Shown here in pieces: positions 57,553 to 64,000 of a DNA stretch of 64,000 nucleotides. The notes below the pieces were generated by a model. It worked only from the letters and a program-made list of their open reading frames with translations, was not told the DNA's origin and ran no database searches. Made by a program: the position numbers and the translations under genes. The stretch is from Silene latifolia (taxonomy: Eukaryota > Streptophyta > Magnoliopsida > Caryophyllales > Caryophyllaceae), in NCBI RefSeq assembly GCF_048544455.1, contig NC_133536.1:28956152-29020151 (forward strand), given 5' to 3'. How positions within the stretch are numbered: the stretch's first letter is position 1; each line of letters opens with the position of its first letter.

Positions 57553-59608
57553 TAAATACAATACTCAAATAGTCCTCACCTTATTTCTCGCATACTCCTC
57601 AAAATAAAAAAGAAGAAAATTATACGGAGTAAGAATTAAAGGCTGATCATTAATTCAAAGACCGCATCAACTTTTTCTCTCCAAACTTTTTTTGAAAGCT
57701 AGCCATCTATAGTAGATGAGTTGTTACACTCGAACTTTCCCAATTGAATAAAAAGCGCCACCTCTATCAATGGAATACTCACCATCTTCACCTCTTTAAA
57801 AAAAAACGTCAACACCAATACACCATTAGTTAATCAGCAATTCAATTGCCTCACAGTCATTACTCTATCGTTACACTTTATCTTCCCGTCAATTTAATCG
57901 ACGGTTTTTTGCCCTTAGTGATAGCATACTATATTCCCTTAAAATCAGCTATCATTGTGTATAATAATTTGACAAAAATCGTCTCATGCTCTGTTAGTGA
58001 GGTTAACACACAGATATTCTTCTATTTCATTTTCTTTGATTCATCTCATGTTTTTATATCATTTAACAATTATTGTTTGATTGATTCCATCAAACTGATG
58101 ACCACGATCTTATATGAAACATTATTTGTGGGTGATTTCTAATCTTTTGGATTTATTGTTCTTCTATTGGCTGCAATTCATTTTGTAAAGTAGGTTCATG
58201 CTCTCATGTTGGTATTGTTGGATAGTTATGTGAAATATGCAGAAGATATTTGGGGCAAAGTAAGTAAGTGGCTTAAAAATAATAATAAATTAAGGGTGGT
58301 ATTCGTATAGCTTCAGTATACAGAATCCGAGTGTTCCCTTTTGCAGGAAGATGCAATATCAATTTTTTTCTCCCTATAAAAACATGGGAAATTTGTAAGC
58401 GATAATTAATAAGGTGCTTTAATGGTCTATCTTATCATTAAGCTTGATTTTCTTGATTATTTATTCGGTTGTGAAAAATTAGATAGAGATGAAAATGAGC
58501 TCTGTCATGGGAAATGTCGGAAGTAACCTCGATTACACAAAATTGATTTAACATTTCATTACTTTTGTCATGTTTATTTCTGGTGGGATTAAAAAGTGTA
58601 GGTGAAGTACTGAAATAGAATTAGATAGACAATAGAACATAACTAACTTTTTTCAATGGTTAAAACTGTACTAAACTAAATACCGTAGCAAACTAACTAT
58701 TTCAACAGATACAGAGAAAAGAATGCAAACCTAGCTAGGGAGACAAGGATTTGGCTAAAAAAAAAAAGACAGTGAAAAATAAGCGTGATAGGCTCAATTG
58801 TGCAGGACTTCAGCTGTTTCAAAGGAAGTACCTACCGCAACAGCTATTAAACTTAAATCTACCATGTATGAACTATTACAATTTACAAGCTTCATGATCA
58901 CCACAAGATACTGTCAACTTATAAATAAAGACCTTTATTTGGTGATATATGATAGTTCCCTTCCGCATTGCCAACATTGGCATGCATTTTTAATGACCCA
59001 CATTGCTTTAATTAGCCCAATTGCCTTGATTATACTCCGTAGTTATGTTGTGTTGTTTCTTTGTAAACTTGAAATAGGACTATGTTTTCCTAGAGTATAG
59101 GGTTATTCTTATCTATGTTTTCCGATGCTCTTATATTTGTTTGAATGATTTAGATCTAGCGGTCTTGCCACTTAGCATTCCATCAGTTTTCCCTTGCTTT
59201 TTTGACTTCAAATGCCTCTTAAAATGGGGGAATGGAACGTACCGGACAATTTCTTAACATTTCAAATACAATAGGATGGAAAAGGAGGATACTAAATATG
59301 GGAGTACCCACACCTTACATGAGGACAAAGACAATGACAACAAATTCGGGATTTGAAGAACCAAACAAAGCCAATCACAAAAAAGAAAAGGTATTACAAC
59401 AAACCTAACCTTCAATTATGCACAAAAAAGATACTTCATCCATTCCAACGAATTCTATACATTTGTTTTATACACGTATATCAATGCTGGTTTTCTTCTG
59501 TTAATATCTTTAGTTACATATCACTAAAAATTATAAATGTTTGATATTCATAATATACCCGGTAAGACAATTTAAACAAGATCTCACATGACTATCTTTT
59601 ATGTTATA
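57553..59608. other. Intergenic DNA, no gene recognised
   Basis: AT-rich with short hydrophobic frames (for example 57846-58142) that lack any family signature. Nothing else was seen. Confidence 0.45.
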
Positions 59609-59963
59609 CTCCCTCCATAATAGTATATATGTCGTTTTAGCTTTTGTTGTTTTTTATCATGTACATGACGTTTTGCTATTTTCTAGGTTTAATTTAGAGT
59701 GTTTCTAGACCTTGTCACTTCCAAAGCAATTGATATGACAGTTGTACCATGTAACTTGCAGCCTTATTTGTAGAAGAAAATGAAGAGGCACACTTCATCA
59801 TGAAAAAAAGGAAGAAATAAAGGACAAAAACGTGTACTGTAGGTGTAGTTCCAACTTCCAAAGCTATGAATGATCCCCTATTTTAATGTCATAATTATGA
59901 GTAAATATTTTCTTAATAAGTGTGTTTTGGTCTAAAACGTCATATATACTATTATGGAGGGAG
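59609..59963. mobile_element. Stowaway MITE
   Basis: CTCCCTCCATAATAGTATAT and its inverted copy ATACTATTATGGAGGGAG bound 355 bp, flanked by TA on both sides. The arms extend about 35 bp to GTCGTTTTAG/CTAAAACG. Non-coding. Confidence 0.92.
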
Positions 59964-60661
59964 TATATTATAAGTTATATCGGAGATTCTCCACACATAT
60001 GAATAGTACAATTGGTTAACAACTTGTACAATAAACAACAGACACGTGATTCCAATACGCATTCTGGGAAGCGCTTCCAGGAACAACACAAGAGAACAAA
60101 GAGAAAATAGGAAACGGGCAGAAAAGTAGGTACATTTCATTCATTAACATATGATTAAGTAAGAAGCATTGTTGACCAGGTACATAATAAAATTTGCAGG
60201 ACTAAAATAACAAAACAAGAAATTGATGATATGGCGGGGAGCAACACAAACAGAAAACGACCAAAAGCATCGGAGACAACAACTTAACACACAATGATGA
60301 CAACATTTGAATAATTGATGGATAATGTAACAAGTAAAACGCATTAGAAATAATGATAATGAGAATGTATTGCCTCTATCTGAATTTTCCTCTTACTTTT
60401 CCAACTAAACCCTTAATCAACAGTTTCCATTCTTTTTAAAAGTTGTATGTTTCCATTACAGCATCCCCTATATGTAATCCCGATTATTTTACTACAACGT
60501 TTTTTCTACAAATAATGGTCTGTGTCTACAAAATAAGTAAATAACTACAAATTGCGTACACACTACACACAACAACGTTGCTAATTTTGCCTAATAACAT
60601 AATCAGTAAACTCCAAGTTCCAAAACAAAAAAATATAACCAAAACCAGAAACCAACAATGC
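59964..60661. other. Intergenic DNA before Helitron end
   Basis: No gene. It is the 3' part of a Helitron whose 5' end was not found. Confidence 0.45.
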
Positions 60662-60690
60662 CCCGTGAATTTCACGGGCAATAGAACTAG
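60662..60690 (+). other. Helitron 3' terminus
   Basis: CCCGTGAA and TTCACGGG form an 8-bp stem with a 1-base loop, then CAATAGAA, CTAG and host T. Confidence 0.82.
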
Positions 60691-60867
60691 TTTTGAATTA
60701 TATATTAGATAAAAGAGTAACTTAGTTTATTTTCGTGGTATAAATTTTACTTATTACAGTACATTTTGCATAAAAAACTTCATTTAATGCCCTTTTGCTA
60801 AAATGAAGCCCTTGATCAATTTCTCTCATTTCCTATCCATTCAACCTCTCAAATCTATTAATTTCTT

Positions 60868-61420
60868 GGGTCAATTGTTGAACACTACCTTATAAATACA
60901 CTACTTTATAAATTACTACCTTTGATTCCATTTTTTGTTAAACACTCCCTTAAACATACATTTTTATGTTAAACACTCCAAAAATACAATTCCAGGCAAA
61001 AAAAAGTCAAGTATCCGACATTAACCACCGGCACGTGATGTCTTTTATTTGAGTAATAAAAGAGACAAAGAAAGAAAGAAGTGTTTATAAAGAGAGAGGT
61101 AAAAAGAATGGTTAATAAAGAGAAAAGACAAAAAAAAAAAAGCTAAATGGCTAATAAAGAGAAAATAAAGAGTTTTAGAGGGTAAATAAAAAGGGGGCAA
61201 AAAAGTAGAGGGAAATCAAAGTTTGGTTAAGGAAAATAAAAGATATTACGTGCCTCCGGTGGTCAATGCCGGATACTTGACTTTTTTTGTTGGAAATTGT
61301 ATTTTGGGAGTGTTAAACATAAAAATGTATGTTTAAGAGAGTGTTCAACAAAAAAAATGGAATCAAATGTAGTAGTTTGTAAAGCAGTGCATTTATAAGG
61401 TAGTGTTCAACAATTGATCC
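60868..61420. mobile_element. MULE-type element with ~180-bp TIRs
   Basis: Begins GGGTCAATTGTTGAAC and ends GTTCAACAATTGATCC. The arms pair over roughly 180 bp with small indels. The perfect 9-bp duplication TAATTTCTT lies at 60859-60867 and 61421-61429. The 553-bp element has almost no unique centre and no coding capacity. Confidence 0.92.
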
Positions 61421-61574
61421 TAATTTCTTCACTAATTGATGAAAACTTGAATGTGGAAAAGTATTTAATTTGTCATTTACGAGTTAGTGAACAAATTGAT
61501 GTGTGTCTGGTGGAGAGTTGGGTAGTGACATCAGAACAAAATCAGGAATTTGTCCTCAAATTGATTTATTGATG

Positions 61575-61850
61575 TGTAGACGGTGGCGGTGGTAGGTGTG
61601 TAGAAGGGTTTGTGTGGTAAGGCGGTAGTCTAAGGATAATGGTGGTGGCGCGATGCGGTGGTGGTGGCCAGAATGGGTGTTTCATTTTTGGAGAGTGGTT
61701 GGTGGTCAGTTTATATTGGTTGTCGAAGGTGGGGGCCATCGGTCGTGGTTGAGGTGGTTGGGGTAGTGGTTGTTGATCGTGGTTGGGTGTAGTCGGGATA
61801 GTGGTGGTTGGTGTGTGGTCAGGGATGGTTGTAGTTGATAGGCCATTTTA
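61575..61850. repeat. GGT-rich low-complexity region
   Basis: Irregular GGTGGT/GGTTGGTGG runs with no reading frame of note. Confidence 0.7.
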
Positions 61851-61862
61851 TATTTTTTTAAA

Positions 61863-62921
61863 GGGTTTTTCTACATGGTAACCCTATGTTTTTTCCGATT
61901 CTACATGGTAACCTTCCATTTCCAAAACACACACGTGGTAACCCTCAACTCTATTAATACGTATTGGCATGACCCTGAACTTATATTCCGTTAATTTTTC
62001 CGTTAAGTACCTAACGGAAAGTGAGGTGGCTAATTTAATTTTGAATTTTTTCTACATGGTAAGCTTCTATTTTAAAAAATTACACAAGATAACCCTATTT
62101 TTGTAGAAAACACGCAAGCTTATAAAAATACTCATTTGATTAATTATTTTTCTCTCACTTTCACTCGTTTACTCTATCTGTTTTTGATACGCTCATGCTT
62201 CGGGAGTTGGGGGCATGTTAACGAATTGTTTCCAACCTCCATATCCTTGATGTTATGAATATCATTATTCAGATGGTTTCCAACTCCCGAACAATTGATC
62301 ATTTGCCTCTTTTTGTCAGAGGCCTACTCATTCGGTCAAAGTCTCGCTTCCACCCAACAAATAATGAAAGAGCTCAAGGAGGGAGACTAAACTATTCACC
62401 TTGTAGACAAAAAGAGATATAGAAAGTGAGTCGCCCGAAAAAAAATAATTCTATCAAACACATTCTTCCAATATCTTTCATATAAACGAGTATTGAAATA
62501 TCTTCTTTCGATATTGAAAAAGCCTTAACTAGATCTTTTAAATTTCAAAGTAACCCCCCCCCCCCCCCAAAGGAACGAAAGGAAGGAGATGTAAAAAATT
62601 AGACATTATTTAGTGTAATCGAGTGAAAATATGAGAAAAATTGATTAATTAAATGAGTATTTTTTTAAGCGTGTGTGTGTACAAAAATAGGGTTATCGTG
62701 TAAAATTGTTAAAACACAAAGTTACCATGTAGAAAAAACTCAAAATTAAATTAGCCACGTCACTTTCCGTTAGCTACTTACCGGAAAAATTGACGGAATA
62801 CAAGTTCAAGGTCATGTTAATACGTATTAATAGAATTGAGGGTTACCACGTGTGTGTTTTGAAAAGGGAAGGTTACCATGTAAAATTGGAAAAACCACAA
62901 GGTTACCATGTAGAAAACCCC
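61863..62921. mobile_element. MULE-type element with ~290-bp TIRs
   Basis: The inverted arms share CTACATGGTAACC, TAATACGTATT, TTTCCGTTA and GGGTTA blocks. The perfect 9-bp duplication TTTTTTAAA flanks it (61854-61862, 62922-62930), though it is low-complexity. A C15 run lies at 62554-62568 in the centre. No ORF. Confidence 0.85.
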
Positions 62922-62930
62922 TTTTTTAAA

Positions 62931-63476
62931 TTATTGTACGTAGTAGGGGGGGGGGGGGGTATGAGCGATGAGAGAGAAGGGAGATGGAAAATGACAGGGG
63001 TAAATTACTGTAATGAGTAAAATTTATATTGCAAAAATCAACACCCAAAAAAAAAGCTCACTTACCTACAATTCTTACATACTACTATGACATACTCGGT
63101 AAGACATAAGAGTGTATTAACTGAGTAATCTATAAAATAAAGTCGTCAACTCCATTTTTAAAAAGTGCATCTATATATGTATTGTATTTTGTTTGTATGT
63201 TAGATAAGTTGAAGTAACATCATGTTATATAATAATTTGAATAACAAACTGTTTTCTCATTTATAAATTAAAAATTTCAATTTTCTACTTTAAAAACACA
63301 CTTACTCTTTGCCTAAGAAAAAAAAAGTGTAAGAAATTGACAAATTGACATTTAATTCGATTTTATGATTAATTCAGGCAATAGTGGCAAGTTCAAATGA
63401 GTCTACCTAAAAAAAATAAGTCTATAAGTGTAACACCCCATTGGCCAAGAAGCCTTTATTAGGCCTTCCTAACTAT
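62931..63476. other. Intergenic DNA
   Basis: Begins with a G14 run (62946-62959). AT-rich with no gene. A lone TGTAACACCCC (63429-63439) resembles the edge of the Tekay-like LTR. Confidence 0.5.
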
Positions 63477-64000
63477 GAAAATACTCTGAACTATGGAGGT
63501 GCTTCTCAAAATACTCTGAACTCTATTTTAACTACCCAAAGACTGTTGCTATTTTACTTGGCTAATCACTGGGATCGGTTCATCAATTTATTTTTTAATC
63601 ATTACCCTCTTCTAACTCAAGATGGTATTTTCCTTTCTTTAAGCATCTATTTTTCTACTTTTCTAATTAATTTTGTGGGTGACACTCCTCATATTGCTAC
63701 AAATTTTGTCGTACTTTTCAAAACACATTAACTTTGCCAATCACATAAACTACGTAGGTGGAATCAGTAAGTTACTTGATTTAGTATACTGAAGGCGATA
63801 AGGAAAATGATACTGACGATAACTATTATTTTACCTTCCTTTTCTTATTCTCCTCGCCGTTGTCATGGGTTCCTCCACCGATGATCATTAATGGTGTTTA
63901 AGTGTATGGAGAAGACAGAGAAGTTTAATGGCGGATTAGGTGAAGAGGCAAGGGAAAGGTTAAAAAGAGGGATAAAAGAGGATTGAAAAGAGGAGTTAAA
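63477..64000. mobile_element. MULE-type element, left part, running out of the window
   Basis: AAAATACTCTGAACTATGGAGGTGC and the following CTCAAAATACTCTGAAC and TTTTAACTACC match the arm of the element at 35286-36420. The interior (GAGAAGTTTAATGGCGG) also resembles it. The other end lies beyond 64000. Confidence 0.6.

Noticed and set aside
57846..58142. 98-codon hydrophobic frame
   Set aside because: AT-rich chance frame without start context, domain or neighbours.

Overview
This is nuclear DNA from a flowering plant, most likely a eudicot. The evidence is spliced genes with GT/AG introns, plant LTR retrotransposons primed by tRNA-Asp and initiator tRNA-Met, Helitrons ending in a hairpin plus CTAG, Stowaway-type MITEs, and plant gene families (restorer-like PPR, DUF7787-like, UBC13, NOP2, RPL18, LRR kinase). 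The species cannot be fixed from the sequence; abundant palindromic CTCGATCGAG arrays in LTRs hint at Caryophyllales, but that is a weak inference. Most of the window is mobile DNA.

Bases 1-27325 are a nest of LTR retrotransposons. The outer element is an Athila-like Ty3/gypsy element on the + strand. Its 5' LTR starts before the window, its 3' LTR is 24082-25734, and its tRNA-Asp primer site is at 510. It keeps gag and protease plus a second ORF with an acidic tail, but shows no reverse transcriptase, RNase H or integrase. A Ty1/copia element (5476-21269, minus strand, 5-bp duplication ATTTT) is inserted in that second ORF. Inside the copia leader sits a Tekay-like gypsy element with no coding capacity (12779-19994, minus strand, duplication AAAAC). 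The outer element itself landed in older relatives of that family (25735-27325).

Bases 27326-30000 hold small DNA transposons: a hAT-like element (28096-28639), a Stowaway element, and a MULE-type element (28973-29959) that carries another hAT-like element inside it (29209-29757), both with perfect target duplications.

Bases 30145-38415 are the gene island. A three-exon gene (30233-32316, +) encodes a 238-residue DUF7787-like protein and looks intact. Next to it, on the minus strand, are the 3' exons of a UBC13-type ubiquitin-conjugating enzyme (32699-34070), broken by a frameshift and a lost splice donor. A MULE-type element follows (35286-36420). A restorer-like P-class PPR gene (36496-38414, minus) has one frameshift and one stop.

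Bases 38759-54151 look like a large Helitron-type region with captured gene pieces. The 5' end is proposed; the 3' hairpin-CTAG end is clear. It holds a fragment of ribosomal protein eL18, a fragment of an inactive-type LRR receptor kinase, and several unidentified exon-like pieces. A separate inverted-repeat element within it (about 39890-43138) carries intron-containing exons of NOP2/OLI2 rRNA methyltransferase, a tRNA-like sequence and a 121-bp tandem array in alternating A/B form.

Bases 54152-64000 are intergenic DNA rich in transposon ends: two more Helitron 3' termini (57552, 60690), Stowaway elements, and two long-TIR MULE-type elements with perfect 9-bp duplications (60868-61420, 61863-62921). 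No intact gene was found there. No bacterial-type system, CRISPR array or new defence system is present.
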